Shown: positions 36,931 to 46,340 of the stretch, piece by piece
Numbering within the stretch: the first letter of the stretch is position 1
How the letters are laid out: every line of letters begins with the position of its first letter
Assembly: GCF_000217795.1 (NCBI RefSeq)
Contig: NC_015681.1
Coordinates: forward strand, 62,001-126,000
Direction of reading: 5' to 3'
Origin: Thermodesulfatator indicus DSM 15286
Lineage (GTDB): Bacteria; Desulfobacterota; Thermodesulfobacteria; Thermodesulfobacteriales; Thermodesulfatatoraceae
Length of the DNA stretch: 64,000 nt
The notes under the pieces: model-generated
Databases searched by the model: none
Seen by the model: the letters and a program-made list of their open reading frames with translations, nothing else
What the model was told of the DNA's origin: nothing
Made by a program: the position numbers and the translations under genes

Positions 36931-38196
36931 ATGAGTATAGAACTCAAAAAAGAATTGTTCCCCTCTGGCCTGCGGGTGGTAACAGAAAACATTGCAGATT
37001 TTCCTACAGTTTCTTTAGGCCTGTGGTTAAGCATTGGTAGCCGAGACGAAGAAGATTATCAAAACGGGCTTACGCATTTTATAGAACACCTGTTCTTCAA
37101 AGGTACCCATCGGCGCACGGCTTTAGAGATTGCTAAAGAGCTTGACCGTTTGGGAGGCTACTCCAACGCCTTCACGGCCAAAGAATACACATGTCTTCAC
37201 GGAAAGGTGTTGCCTGAAGACTTGCCTCGTTTTTTAGACCTCTTGGCCGATATCTTCTTAAATCCACTTTTTTCGCCCGAAGACATTGAACGCGAAAAAC
37301 AAATCATCCTTCAAGAAATAAAGATGCTTGAAGATTCCCCTGAAGAACTGGTTCATGAACTATTCAGCACCCTACTTTGGGGAAAACATCCTCTTGCTCG
37401 CCCAATTCTTGGCCAGTGGGAAGTTATTTCTCGCGTATCCAAAAATGATGTTCTTGAATTTTACGAAAAATATTACAAAGCCTCTAACCTGGTAATAGCC
37501 GCCGCGGGGAAGGTAGAACATGAAGAACTGGTAAACCTTGTCCAAAACAACTTTGGCAAACTTGCTCCTGGAGAAACTAAAAAGCGCCTCCGGCCTAAAC
37601 CCATTTCCAGATGTGACGTTCAGAGGCGAGAGCTTGAACAGGTACACCTGGTTCTGGGCGTAGCCACACCAGGAACAAGAGATGAAAGTCGCTACGCCGC
37701 TCTATTTTTTAACACCCTGCTTGGTGGCAACATGAGTTCGCGTCTTTTTCAAGAAGTCCGCGAAAAGCGCGGGCTAGCTTACGCCATTTATTCTTATCTT
37801 TCTCTTTACGAAGATGTCGGCCAGCTTGGCATTTACGCAGCGGTGGAAAAGGAAAAGCTTAAAGAGACCCTTTCTGTTATCAAGAACGAACTTGATGCTT
37901 TGATGGAAAATCAAATTAGCCAGGAAGAATTTGAAGCTGCCTTTGATAACCTGAAATGCGCCCTTTTACTTTCAGCAGATAACCCCGATAGCCGCATGAC
38001 CCGCTTGGCCAGAAATGAATTCATCTTTGGCCGTTATATTCCTTACGAAGAAACCGTTGAGAAAATAAAGGCCCTTACCCCTCAAGATATCACCGCCTTT
38101 GCCAGAAAGGTTTTTGGAGTAAAACCAACCCTTGCCCTTCTCGGGCCGATTGGTAAAGACGAAGGGCTTTCTCTTTACGAAGAAATATTCTGTTAA
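36931..38196 (+). CDS. M16 family zinc metallopeptidase
   Basis: This is a 421-residue peptidase of the processing-peptidase/PqqL type. The inverted zinc motif HFIEHLFFKGT (HxxEH) lies at about residues 53-57, with a downstream Glu in the ENNEK-like region EREKQIILQEIKMLED. A second inactive-like half carries SSRLFQEVREKRGLAYAIYSYL. I chose ATG 36931 (MSIELKKELFPSG), matching the usual beginning, over a frame open from 36895. It may degrade peptides in the cytoplasm or periplasm; no signal peptide is seen. Confidence 0.9.
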   Translation: MSIELKKELFPSGLRVVTENIADFPTVSLGLWLSIGSRDEEDYQNGLTHFIEHLFFKGTHRRTALEIAKELDRLGGYSNAFTAKEYTCLHGKVLPEDLPRFLDLLADIFLNPLFSPEDIEREKQIILQEIKMLEDSPEELVHELFSTLLWGKHPLARPILGQWEVISRVSKNDVLEFYEKYYKASNLVIAAAGKVEHEELVNLVQNNFGKLAPGETKKRLRPKPISRCDVQRRELEQVHLVLGVATPGTRDESRYAALFFNTLLGGNMSSRLFQEVREKRGLAYAIYSYLSLYEDVGQLGIYAAVEKEKLKETLSVIKNELDALMENQISQEEFEAAFDNLKCALLLSADNPDSRMTRLARNEFIFGRYIPYEETVEKIKALTPQDITAFARKVFGVKPTLALLGPIGKDEGLSLYEEIFC

Positions 38197-38204
38197 TTGT
38201 TATA

Positions 38205-38325
38205 TAGACTGCTTCGCCTGTCCTGAGCACAGCGAAGGGATCTCTCCTAACAGGCCTCCTCGCAGTGACAGAATGGTAGATGGCCGATAGTAGATAGCCG
38301 GTGGTGAAACAGCGGGATCCCTGGC
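38205..38325. repeat. Dispersed extragenic repeat, copy 4
   Basis: AGACTGCTTCGCCTGTCCTGAG..GCGAAGGGATCTC and CCTCCTCGCAGTGACAG are recognisable repeat parts. A simple tail GGTAGATGGCCGATAGTAGATAGC follows, of the type also found near 47245 and 60385. Confidence 0.75.
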
Positions 38326-38351
38326 GAAATTTTAGAAAAAGATCAAAATCT

Positions 38352-38370
38352 GGCCCCCAAATTGGGGGCC
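38352..38370 (-). terminator. Terminator between the M16 peptidase and mrpORP genes
   Basis: A GC-rich stem (38352-38359 with 38363-38370) lies 6 bases beyond the stop of the minus-strand gene. On that strand a T-containing tract follows (ATTTTGATCTTTTT). A T-run also follows on the plus strand after 10 bases, so it may act in both directions. Confidence 0.75.
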
Positions 38371-38376
38371 CTAAAA

Positions 38377-39561
38377 TTATTTTTTAATCACTCCGGCTAT
38401 CAAGTCCTGCACGGCCATGTCAGACTTCATCTTGGCCGGGATATTTTCAATCACGTGGACTCCCATGTTAGTGAGGCTTTCTTTTAATTTCTTAGAAATT
38501 TGAGGCGTTAAAAGATGAGTAATCACCTGCTCTTTAAGCCATAAGTCCATGGGAGCATCATCAGGTTTGGGAACCACGTCTTTCACTTTGACGACACCTT
38601 TTTCTACGTCGTAAATGGCAAACATAGAGGCCTCATCGGCTTTATCAGTTACCAGTGGACCTTCCACCGGAACAGCCACCCGCATAAAACGCCCTTCTTC
38701 AATGTCTTTCAAGAGTTCTTCAGTGGCGGCTACCACGTTTCTGACCAGCTCCTCAAAGGCCTCAGCGGTTTTGGACTCTGGAAAAGCCGCAATCATGGGT
38801 TTACCTGAATCGCCTGCGGCTACTACTCTTGGGTCAACGGGAATGCGACCTAAAAATTTAATACCAAGCTCTTCGGCTAAACGCTCACCTCCACCGCGCT
38901 TGAAAAGGTCAACTTCCTTGCCGCAATGAGGGCAAATAAAACCACTCATGTTCTCCACCAGCCCCAGGATGCGCATCTTCACCTTTTTGCAAAAATTGTA
39001 AGACTTTTTTACGTCAATCAAGGAAACTTCCTGGGGTGTAGTTACCAAAAGGGCATAAGCATCAGGAATAGTCTGAGCAATAGTCATGGGTTCGTCACCT
39101 GTGCCAGGAGGGGCGTCTATGACCAGATAATCAAGTTTTCCCCAGTCAATATCGCCGATGAACTGTTTGATGGCAGAAATCTTTAATGGCCCACGCCAGA
39201 TGATGGCTGAATCTTCTTCAGGAAGTAAAGGCTCAATAGAGAGAAACTTGAGGTTTGGCGAATAAACCACCGGGCCGATACGGCCATCAGGACGGCGAGG
39301 AAGATGAGCCCGCCTTAAACCAAGCATTTTGGGAACATTTGGACCGTGAAGGTCAACATCTAAGAGGCCGACCATAAAGTCCTGTAAAGAAAGGCCTACC
39401 GCCAGGTTAACCGCCACCGAACTTTTTCCTACCCCGCCCTTGCCGGACATAACCATGATTTTGTGACGGATCCTGGTAAGCTGCTCTTTGACACGGCGGT
39501 CTTGTTGTTCAATTATGGCACTTTTATCCATTCCAGGCATACCTTTAGCTACGTTTTCCAT
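38377..39561 (-). CDS. Mrp/NBP35 iron-sulfur carrier fused to an orange-protein-like (NifX) domain, MrpORP type
   Basis: This is a 394-residue protein. Residues ~30-280 are the P-loop Mrp/ApbC carrier (VMSGKGGVGKSSVAVNLA deviant Walker A, DYLVIDAPPGTGDEP, FICPHCGKE with the cluster-binding CxxC). The last ~110 residues are a dinitrogenase-iron-molybdenum cofactor/orange-protein-like domain (MRVAVPVEGPLVTDKADEA, VITHLLTPQISKKLKESL). Such MrpORP fusions are characteristic of sulfate-reducing bacteria and are linked to Fe-S or Mo-Cu cluster handling. AGGAGG precedes ATG 39561. It is next to a DsrE-like gene. Confidence 0.92.
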   Translation of the reverse strand: MENVAKGMPGMDKSAIIEQQDRRVKEQLTRIRHKIMVMSGKGGVGKSSVAVNLAVGLSLQDFMVGLLDVDLHGPNVPKMLGLRRAHLPRRPDGRIGPVVYSPNLKFLSIEPLLPEEDSAIIWRGPLKISAIKQFIGDIDWGKLDYLVIDAPPGTGDEPMTIAQTIPDAYALLVTTPQEVSLIDVKKSYNFCKKVKMRILGLVENMSGFICPHCGKEVDLFKRGGGERLAEELGIKFLGRIPVDPRVVAAGDSGKPMIAAFPESKTAEAFEELVRNVVAATEELLKDIEEGRFMRVAVPVEGPLVTDKADEASMFAIYDVEKGVVKVKDVVPKPDDAPMDLWLKEQVITHLLTPQISKKLKESLTNMGVHVIENIPAKMKSDMAVQDLIAGVIKK

Positions 39562-39623
39562 ATCATTTCCTCCTAAAAACTTTCCGCTAAAACTAACAGG
39601 TGCTAGCTGTTTGGGCAAATTAA

Positions 39624-39968
39624 TTAAGCTCTTACGTAGCGAAAACCGTTATCCTGCCATTCTACCAGCGCCCTTATTCCCGCGGAAACTATATGGCAGT
39701 TAGCCGGGACCTTTTCTTCAGGCACATTGAAGGCCTTCATAGCGTTGCGGCAGAAATGAACCTCCCCGCCTAAAGAGATGAATTCTTCCATGAGTTTTGT
39801 GATTTCTTCATCAAGTTCTAGAAGCACCGTAATGCCCTGGGCATTTACCAGGACACGCGCCAGAAGTTCCTCACCATCGGCCTTGGTTTTAAAGAAATTT
39901 ACACCCATTTTTAAGGCTATCTTGTAACGAGTTGAGTCAGGCACGTGAATTACCAGTTTAAGCGACAT
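39624..39968 (-). CDS. DsrE/F-like sulfur-transfer family protein
   Basis: This is a 114-residue small cytoplasmic protein with the DsrE-like alpha/beta fold (LKLVIHVPDSTRYKIAL, ITVLLELDEEITKLMEEF, GGEVHFCRNAMKAFNV). The single Cys in FCRNAM is at the position used for sulfur transfer in DsrE-type proteins. It lies just upstream of the MrpORP gene on the same strand. An AGGAGG-like site precedes the ATG. It probably delivers sulfur for cluster or sulfur metabolism. Confidence 0.85.
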   Translation of the reverse strand: MSLKLVIHVPDSTRYKIALKMGVNFFKTKADGEELLARVLVNAQGITVLLELDEEITKLMEEFISLGGEVHFCRNAMKAFNVPEEKVPANCHIVSAGIRALVEWQDNGFRYVRA

Positions 39969-40044
39969 AATAAGGCCTCCTTGACCTTTTGTTTGGCATA
40001 ATGCTTACTAAAGCATTTAAAGCACTAACTCATAAATATCAACA

Positions 40045-41049
40045 CTAAGGTTCTCGCTTAAGTGAAAATCTTGGGTCAATAAAAGTTTTCAGATACTCTA
40101 TCACCATCTTAGCGGGAAAAGTAGGAAACGCCTTTTTAAGGGCCAGCAAACAGGAAGTACAGGCTGTGGCCAGGTAACGGGGCTTACTCTTTTCAATCTC
40201 TTTAAAAAGGGGCCGCCTTATTTGCTCGGCCTTTTTGGAGAAAAGATAACCAAAAGCCCCTGCCTGGCCGCAACAGCCTTCATAGTAGAGAAGGCCTAAA
40301 TCTCGCCACCAAGGGAAGGTGTCTAAATTTTTCAAATGACAGGGCACCTGAAAAAAAATGTCTTCTTTAGGCACACTAAACTCTAAATCCTGATTTTTAG
40401 CCAGATAGGCCATGGCGTCCAGAGTTTTGGCTGATATCCCATCGTCTCCGGTGAACGCGGGATAAATTTTTTTAAGAGTAAAAAGGCAGGAAGCACAAAG
40501 GGTTATAATAAGCTCAGCCTGCTTAAAGGCCTTAAGGTTTGTTTCTAAGTGTTCTTTAAAGGCCTTCTCATCACCTGCCGCCAGGAAAGGAAGCCCGCAA
40601 CAGGTTTGTTCTTGAGGCACAAACAGGTCAGCAGGCCGTGGACATAAACTTATTAAGTGCTTTATGGCCTGTGGATAAAGAAGCTCACCACCACAGCCGA
40701 GAAAAATAGCTATTTTCTTTCCCTTTAAAGAAACTAGTTCTTTTTTAATAGAAAACCTTTCCGAGGCTATTGGCTTTAATTTATCAGCCGCGGCCAGCAA
40801 ATATCGCGTAGGTATGGGATGAGCTAACTTGGCCTTAACCAGTGTTTCCAGAAGGGGAACATTATTAGGGCAGGTCTTCTCACAGGCACCGCACAAAAGA
40901 CAGCTAGCCCAAAAACTAAAAGAGGCCTTCTTCTCCTCGAGGGCCATTAGCCTTCCCCTGGGAGAAAAGGTCTCGCGTCTGGTGGCCTTAAACACAGGAC
41001 AGGCCACCAGGCATTTACCACAACGGGCACAAAGCTCAGTTGGTTTCAT
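40045..41049 (-). CDS. Fe-S oxidoreductase with two 4Fe-4S and CCG domains (GlcF/LutA-like)
   Basis: This is a 334-residue cytoplasmic or membrane-peripheral electron carrier. Residues ~7-60 bind two [4Fe-4S] clusters (CARCGKCLVACPVF, CLLCGACEKTCP). Two CCG domains follow (EQTCCGLPF, a carboxy-terminal CHLKNL and EGCCGQAG). This layout is typical of glycolate/lactate oxidase iron-sulfur subunits and HdrD-like proteins. It starts at ATG 41049, overlapping the HD-domain gene stop by 14 bp. No FAD oxidase subunit is adjacent, so the donor is unknown. Confidence 0.88.
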   Translation of the reverse strand: MKPTELCARCGKCLVACPVFKATRRETFSPRGRLMALEEKKASFSFWASCLLCGACEKTCPNNVPLLETLVKAKLAHPIPTRYLLAAADKLKPIASERFSIKKELVSLKGKKIAIFLGCGGELLYPQAIKHLISLCPRPADLFVPQEQTCCGLPFLAAGDEKAFKEHLETNLKAFKQAELIITLCASCLFTLKKIYPAFTGDDGISAKTLDAMAYLAKNQDLEFSVPKEDIFFQVPCHLKNLDTFPWWRDLGLLYYEGCCGQAGAFGYLFSKKAEQIRRPLFKEIEKSKPRYLATACTSCLLALKKAFPTFPAKMVIEYLKTFIDPRFSLKREP

Positions 41050-41608
41050 CTTTGGCCACAAATTGGTCAAGCCACCAGGAGGCCCAATCTGTTTCGGTAA
41101 TGGCCTCTGCAAGTTTACGGCCAATATCGGTACGAAGCCTTCTTTTGGCGTAAACCAGCCAGCGGCGGGCGTAAGGGTTTCCCAGGTCATGCTGCTCCTT
41201 GAGCATAACCATGAGGTCTAGCTGGTCGGCATCATGGACTAGTTGGGCCTCAAGGGTCTTGGCCTCGCGGTATTCTCTTAAAAGCTCCTGCCATTCTTCC
41301 TCCCAAGGAAGACCAGAGAAGGCATCGTTAGCCGCGGCCTCTTCGTCAACTCTGTCATAGAGTTTGTTTACCGAATTGAGGTCCCCGGTGCGTGCCTCTA
41401 AAAAATCATGCAAAATGGCCATCTTAAGCAGTTTAGTTTCGTCAACTTCTGGAACGAGCTTGGCAAGCATCATAGCGGCCAAGGAAACACCAAAGGAATG
41501 GGCCGCTATGTTCTCTTTGCCTGTCCCCAAATAGGCATATCCCGTGCGTTCAAGGCGTTTCAACATAGCTCCTTCAAAGAGGAGCTTGGCTAACCTGTGC
41601 CAAAACAT
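41036..41608 (-). CDS. HD-domain phosphohydrolase (YfbR-like)
   Basis: This is a 190-residue HD superfamily protein. The metal-binding motif is spread as ENIAAHSFGVSLAA, AILHDFLEARTGDLN and VHDADQLD. YfbR relatives are 5'-deoxynucleotidases. It lies upstream of, and overlaps, the Fe-S oxidoreductase gene, which may reflect coupling rather than shared function. Confidence 0.85.
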   Translation of the reverse strand: MFWHRLAKLLFEGAMLKRLERTGYAYLGTGKENIAAHSFGVSLAAMMLAKLVPEVDETKLLKMAILHDFLEARTGDLNSVNKLYDRVDEEAAANDAFSGLPWEEEWQELLREYREAKTLEAQLVHDADQLDLMVMLKEQHDLGNPYARRWLVYAKRRLRTDIGRKLAEAITETDWASWWLDQFVAKDETN

Positions 41609-41644
41609 ATTTCCTCCTAATCGGTTGCTGAAAAATTCTATTTT

Positions 41645-41790
41645 GGAGATCTTTACAAAATGCTATACTTTAGAGACTGCTTCGCCCATACGGGCTCGCA
41701 GTGACACCCTAAAGGAGTCATGGCGAGGCTGCGTCAACAGCCGAAGCAATCCCTGTCACGAGGCACCAATGCCGCCGTGGTGATCTATTT
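41645..41790. repeat. Dispersed extragenic repeat, copy 5
   Basis: This begins with the end module (GGAGATCTTTACAAAATG..AGAGACTGCTTCGCC, 41645-41686). CGGGCTCGCAGTGACACC, GAGTCATGGCGAGG and CCGAAGCAATCCC follow. The GAGTCATGG part (41715-41723) is identical to nine bases of the candidate bridge RNA at 20170-20178. Confidence 0.8.
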
Positions 41791-41875
41791 ATGTTTTTTA
41801 AATTTTACAGACGTCTCTCTATTCTGAATAGTAAACTCAATATATTCAAGAGGGAAATAAATTAGCGAGGTGCTT

Positions 41876-42793
41876 ATGACTTTACGTGAACGATATACCG
41901 GTTGCCTTTTGGGGCTGGCCGTGGGAGACGCCTTAGGGGCTCCTCTTGAGTTCCAGGCAAGAGACCTCTTTGAGCCTGTCACGGACATGATTGGCGGAGG
42001 CCCACATTTCCTTGAACCCGGACAGTGGACAGACGATACCTCCATGGCCCTTTGTCTGGCCGAAAGCCTTATTGAAAAAGGCGGCTTTGACCCTCACGAC
42101 CAGATGGAACGTTACTGCCGTTGGTACGAGGAAGGATATTTGAGCAGCACAGGGGTGTGCTTTGACATAGGAAATACGGTTAAAAAGGCCCTTGAAAAGT
42201 TTCGCCAAACCGGAAACCCCTTTGCCGGCTCAAAAGACCCCTGGTCTGCTGGTAACGGCTGCATTATGCGGCTGGCTCCAGTGCCTATGTTTTTCTACCC
42301 GGACATAGAAAAGGCCGAATGGTACGCCCAGGAAAGCGCCAGAACCACCCACGGAGCCCAAGAATGCCTGGACGCCGCGCGTCTTTTTGCTCGAATGCTG
42401 ATAAGAGCTCTTGCCGGGAAGCCCAAAGAAGAAATCCTTCTTGCTGATAGCGAAAATTTTGAAGCCAGTCCCAAAATTCTTGATATAGCCAGAGGTGCCT
42501 ATTTTGAAAAAGAAGAATACGAAATAAGAGGCACGGGATACGTGGTAGAAAGCCTTGAAGCCGCTCTCTGGTGTTTCTGGCAAAGTGAGTCCTTTGAAGA
42601 GGCTGTTTTAATGGCCATTAATCTTGGTGATGACGCAGATACCACCGGTGCCGTGTGCGGGCAGATTGCTGGTGCCTATTACGGCGAGAAGGCCATCCCT
42701 GAAAGATGGCTTAAAAAGCTTACCATGGCCGAAAAAATCAGAAATACAGCCTTAAAACTCCTTGAAGCTGCTACAAGAAGAAGTGAAAAGTGA
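41876..42793 (+). CDS. ADP-ribosylglycohydrolase family protein
   Basis: This is a 305-residue DraG-like hydrolase that removes ADP-ribose from proteins or small molecules. The binuclear-metal motifs are WTDDTSMALCLAESL and NLGDDADTTGAVCGQIAGAYYG, with the usual start GCLLGLAVGDALGAPLEF. GAGGTG lies before ATG 41876; a GTG start two codons earlier is possible. No nitrogenase genes or DraT partner are in the window, so the target is unknown. Confidence 0.92.
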   Translation: MTLRERYTGCLLGLAVGDALGAPLEFQARDLFEPVTDMIGGGPHFLEPGQWTDDTSMALCLAESLIEKGGFDPHDQMERYCRWYEEGYLSSTGVCFDIGNTVKKALEKFRQTGNPFAGSKDPWSAGNGCIMRLAPVPMFFYPDIEKAEWYAQESARTTHGAQECLDAARLFARMLIRALAGKPKEEILLADSENFEASPKILDIARGAYFEKEEYEIRGTGYVVESLEAALWCFWQSESFEEAVLMAINLGDDADTTGAVCGQIAGAYYGEKAIPERWLKKLTMAEKIRNTALKLLEAATRRSEK

Positions 42794-42817
42794 AAAGTGA
42801 AAGGTGAAAGGTGAGAA
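42783..42817. repeat. Tandem 7-bp repeat (GTGAAAA/GTGAAAG)
   Basis: Five adjacent 7-base units (two GTGAAAA, two GTGAAAG, one GTGAGAA) overlap the stop codon of the ADP-ribosylglycohydrolase gene. Related single units occur near 47226. Confidence 0.85.
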
Positions 42818-42884
42818 GGCGTGTAAGGCCAACGAGGTAATCTCCTGAGAGGCGAAGCCGTCTCAAACAGCTAAGCAAGTCTCC

Positions 42885-45800
42885 TCACTCCTTACTTTCT
42901 TCTGGTAAGCCTAGGAGGCAGGCGGCTATCATCTTTTCTACCGGGTCTTTGGTCTTCACGTTTGCCAAAAGGCTCTTTAGTTCTTCTGTGGTCAGAGGGT
43001 TTTCTCGCAAGTATGTTTTCAGGTCTTTTAGGAGAAAAGGGCCTCTTTTCTGGGTCGTTTTTATGAATTCCTGAAGTTTTGGCACCAGAAGCTCAAGGCA
43101 CAGGCGGGAGAAGTGATAGAGGTCAAGGTTTTCTTCGCGGTAGTTTTCAATCAAATAAAGAAGGCGCGCCACCACGGCCCTTCTTTCGTGGCCCCTATCC
43201 CTGCGGTGGTAATACCTTAAAATTTCTTGGAAGACCTTTAAAGCCCGCTTATGTCTGGCCGGCAATAGTAAAAATTCTGCCCTTTTGAGGTCTTCAAGAA
43301 AGCTCTGCAAAAGCTCATCAGCCCCTTTTAACCAGGGGATAGAAGCCTCGTCAGGGGTTAAATTCTCTCGTAGTTTCTGACAAATTTCTGAAATATCAGT
43401 TATCGGTTCTTTCCCTTTTTCAAGGAAAACCCATGAAGGCGCGGTATTAGCCTTCTTTGAACCTTTGAGACACAAAAAGCACCACGGCCTTTTGGCCTTT
43501 ACCGCGCTAACCAACGAACCCTTTATCTTGAGGCCCTTTATCTCTCTAAAAGTCTTTTCAGGTACTAATGGGTTTTCACCTTCCATAAGTTTTTTGACCG
43601 GTTGAAAGGCATCAGCCAGCCCGTCCCAAAAACTGGCCTCAAATTCCTTTCTTTTTTGTTCAAAAAGCTCAAGCATCATGCGCCCGGTAATCTTTTCTTC
43701 CTGATAGCCCTGGGCGTATTCCAGAAACTCTTCAGGGATGTTGATATTGCTTCCCAGTATGTTTTCCACTAGCAGGTGGCGCTCAACAAGACGCCTGTCA
43801 GTGGAAACACAGAATTCTTGCGAGTCATTTGGCCAGTAAATTTCAACTTCTTCGTGAGGGCTATCAAGGCGCTCAATACGGCCGATGCGTTGCTCAGCAA
43901 GCCTTATAACCGAAGGTAGATCAAAAAACACCACCGCTCCTGCCTGCTGAAGGTTTACACCTTCAGCCACCGCGTCAGAACAAAGGGCAAGCACATTCTT
44001 GGCCGGCGACCCCAGAGAAAAGAAGCGCTTAAGGAGGCGTCTTTCCTTTGGCCTTCCCCCGGTAACGAAAAGTATCTTTATCTCCGGGTCAAGCCTCTTT
44101 ACAAGGCCTTCCAGATAGGCCAGCGTGATTAAACGGCTGTCATAAGCCAGAATAAGTTTGTGTTTTTTGAAAAGCTCAAGTACAAAGCGGGCCTTGGTTT
44201 CTTCGCGAGCAGGGGATATTTCCCGACAAAGACTGGCTATCCGGCCATAGATTTTCATCTCCTGGTCAAGGGCCTCAAGAAAGGCCTCTTTGCTTTTAAG
44301 CCAGAGAGGCGCTTCAGCAGTCTCCGGCAAAGGCCTGAAAAGCTCCTTGGCTTTAAGCTTCCAGTCAGCCAGGGCACTTAGAATGTCGCCAGTGGCGTGC
44401 TTGAACTTGCCGCTAAGCCCAAAGGCCCTTTGGGCGGCTTCAGTGCCTTCAATGTGCTCCACGAGAGCCACTCTTGAGGAGCGCAGCATGGCCTTGACAT
44501 TAAACCGGGCCAGGGCCGGGGCTGCAGAAAGCCTTTTACTTAAAAAATTAGCGTCAAAGGCGTTTTCGTTTTGCCAGAGATCAAAGATAGTTTTTCGCAA
44601 CCAGACAAGGCCTTTGAGTTCCCGCGAAAGCTCGTCAATCTTAAGAGCTAACTCGCGGTCGCGTTGGGTTTCTCCTGTAGGGTAAAGTTTGCTAATTTCT
44701 TTCGGGAAACGGCAGAGACGCCCAAATTTGTCACGATATTCCTCTGGTTTTTCTTCAATGAGACGGTTTAACTCCTGTTTGGTGCGCCGCACGGTAAAGA
44801 GCTGAACATAACGCCTAAGCTTTTCCAGCTGATCACGAGAAAATTTCCCGGTGGTTTCAATCTCACGTCTTAGTTTCTGATAGGTCTCAAGGCCCTCTTC
44901 AGAAAGGTTATCAAGGCCAAGGACTTCCATTAAACGCAGGAGGTCTTCCACGCCGCGATTTATGGGCGTGGCGGTCATGAGGATTACGTGTTCAGCCAGG
45001 CTGTTTAACTGGATACTCTGCGAACGCCTGGAAGTACGGGAAAGGTAATTATGGGCTTCGTCGATGAGGAGGATATTGGCCCGCCTAATCTTTTCAAGGG
45101 CACGGCTTCTGGCCTCACCGTGTGACACACTTAATAGCCCCTGAGAAATGGCCTCTGGCACAAAGGGAATGTCTTCGCTTAAAGCCTCTTCTTCCCACTG
45201 GTCTTTAACACCAGGTGGGCAGATTACGTAGCTTGAAAGGCGTCTTAACTCCTGCCGGGAAAGAAACCTGAAACTTAGCGCCGTAAGCACCGCAAGCCCT
45301 ACTTTGGTCTTCCCGGCGCCGGTGGGGTCAGCAATGAGCACACTTCCGTGGTTATCAAGCACCCATAGGGCCTGAGCCACGGCCTGCCGCTGGGAAGGCC
45401 AAAGCTTTAGCCTGGCAAGCACCCGGCTTAAACCCTCGTGCTGAGTAAGCCATTCGTCGCCCATTATCTGGCAAATGGCATAGGCCAGCACCTCCTGCCA
45501 GCTTACGTAGCGCAAAAGCTGCTCTAGAAGGGCTATTATCTCCTCCTGGTAATCCTGACTGTCTTTAACAAAGTTTGAGACAATAAGCTTTAAGTCTTCG
45601 TAGCGTGGGTCTGTGGCTGAGAGGCGAATATTGGCCTCTTTTTGAAAAACAAAGCCAGCCCGGGAAAAATTGCTTGAGCCCAAAATAGCATGGGTATCTC
45701 CCAGATAGACCTTGGCGTGAAGCTCTCGGCCCAGGCGAAAGACAATATTTCTCGCCTTTAACTCTTCGAGAAAATTGAGAAGAGCACCACTAAGGGTTAC

Positions 45801-46133
45801 AGAGATACCCTTTTCAAGCCAGTATTCCTTTATCTCCTGAGAGAGGTTAACTTTGGGCCAGGGAGCCTTTAACTGCTCTTCAGGGAGATCAAGCTCGTGG
45901 CCTAACACCACGGTAATCTTGCGGTTAGGGAAATGACCCTCGCCAAAGAACGAAATAAGGTATTCAAGAGAAGAATAGCCGGTAACGATGGTATAGCGAC
46001 TTGAAGAGAGAATATCTTCACGGACAATGTTTTCTATTTTTTGATAAGGAGTATTCAAGGGAAAAAATTCTACCGATGGCCAGACACGCTCTTCAACGCG
46101 CTCAAAAATAGAAATCTGTTTTAGTTTTTCCAT
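42885..46133 (-). CDS. PLD-nuclease/SNF2 helicase fusion (possible defence protein)
   Basis: This is a 1082-residue cytoplasmic protein. Residues ~1-200 hold a phospholipase-D-like domain with the HxK motif and Asn/Ser block (ELHAKVYLG, ILGSSNFSRAG, ~141-160). Residues ~235-450 are a SNF2/DEAD helicase core (ADPTGAGKTKVG Walker A ~268, LLIDEAHNYLS ~356, TATPINRG ~388). The helicase C part is near 640-790 (AEGVNLQQAGAVVFFDLP, EQRIGRIERL). The last ~280 residues are helical with two CxxC-like cysteines (CFLC). Such PLD-SNF2 fusions are typical of defence islands or nucleic-acid surveillance. It is single here, with no methylase partner identified. Confidence 0.88.
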   Translation of the reverse strand: MEKLKQISIFERVEERVWPSVEFFPLNTPYQKIENIVREDILSSSRYTIVTGYSSLEYLISFFGEGHFPNRKITVVLGHELDLPEEQLKAPWPKVNLSQEIKEYWLEKGISVTLSGALLNFLEELKARNIVFRLGRELHAKVYLGDTHAILGSSNFSRAGFVFQKEANIRLSATDPRYEDLKLIVSNFVKDSQDYQEEIIALLEQLLRYVSWQEVLAYAICQIMGDEWLTQHEGLSRVLARLKLWPSQRQAVAQALWVLDNHGSVLIADPTGAGKTKVGLAVLTALSFRFLSRQELRRLSSYVICPPGVKDQWEEEALSEDIPFVPEAISQGLLSVSHGEARSRALEKIRRANILLIDEAHNYLSRTSRRSQSIQLNSLAEHVILMTATPINRGVEDLLRLMEVLGLDNLSEEGLETYQKLRREIETTGKFSRDQLEKLRRYVQLFTVRRTKQELNRLIEEKPEEYRDKFGRLCRFPKEISKLYPTGETQRDRELALKIDELSRELKGLVWLRKTIFDLWQNENAFDANFLSKRLSAAPALARFNVKAMLRSSRVALVEHIEGTEAAQRAFGLSGKFKHATGDILSALADWKLKAKELFRPLPETAEAPLWLKSKEAFLEALDQEMKIYGRIASLCREISPAREETKARFVLELFKKHKLILAYDSRLITLAYLEGLVKRLDPEIKILFVTGGRPKERRLLKRFFSLGSPAKNVLALCSDAVAEGVNLQQAGAVVFFDLPSVIRLAEQRIGRIERLDSPHEEVEIYWPNDSQEFCVSTDRRLVERHLLVENILGSNINIPEEFLEYAQGYQEEKITGRMMLELFEQKRKEFEASFWDGLADAFQPVKKLMEGENPLVPEKTFREIKGLKIKGSLVSAVKAKRPWCFLCLKGSKKANTAPSWVFLEKGKEPITDISEICQKLRENLTPDEASIPWLKGADELLQSFLEDLKRAEFLLLPARHKRALKVFQEILRYYHRRDRGHERRAVVARLLYLIENYREENLDLYHFSRLCLELLVPKLQEFIKTTQKRGPFLLKDLKTYLRENPLTTEELKSLLANVKTKDPVEKMIAACLLGLPEESKE

Positions 46134-46340
46134 GTTGTAAAGAGATCTTTGCCGGAGGTTTTACTTAAAAGCTGCTTCGCCCGTACGACAAATAAGGTTT
46201 CCATAAATTTTTACCTGGTTCACAATCTCTCTTTACCTTACAATGCCTTAGCAAAGAGGCCAATAGCTGAGAATTTCCCGTTATTAGCCCTGAGATATCA
46301 AAAGTGCATTTTAAGGAAAACGAGATTTAAATTATAAAAC

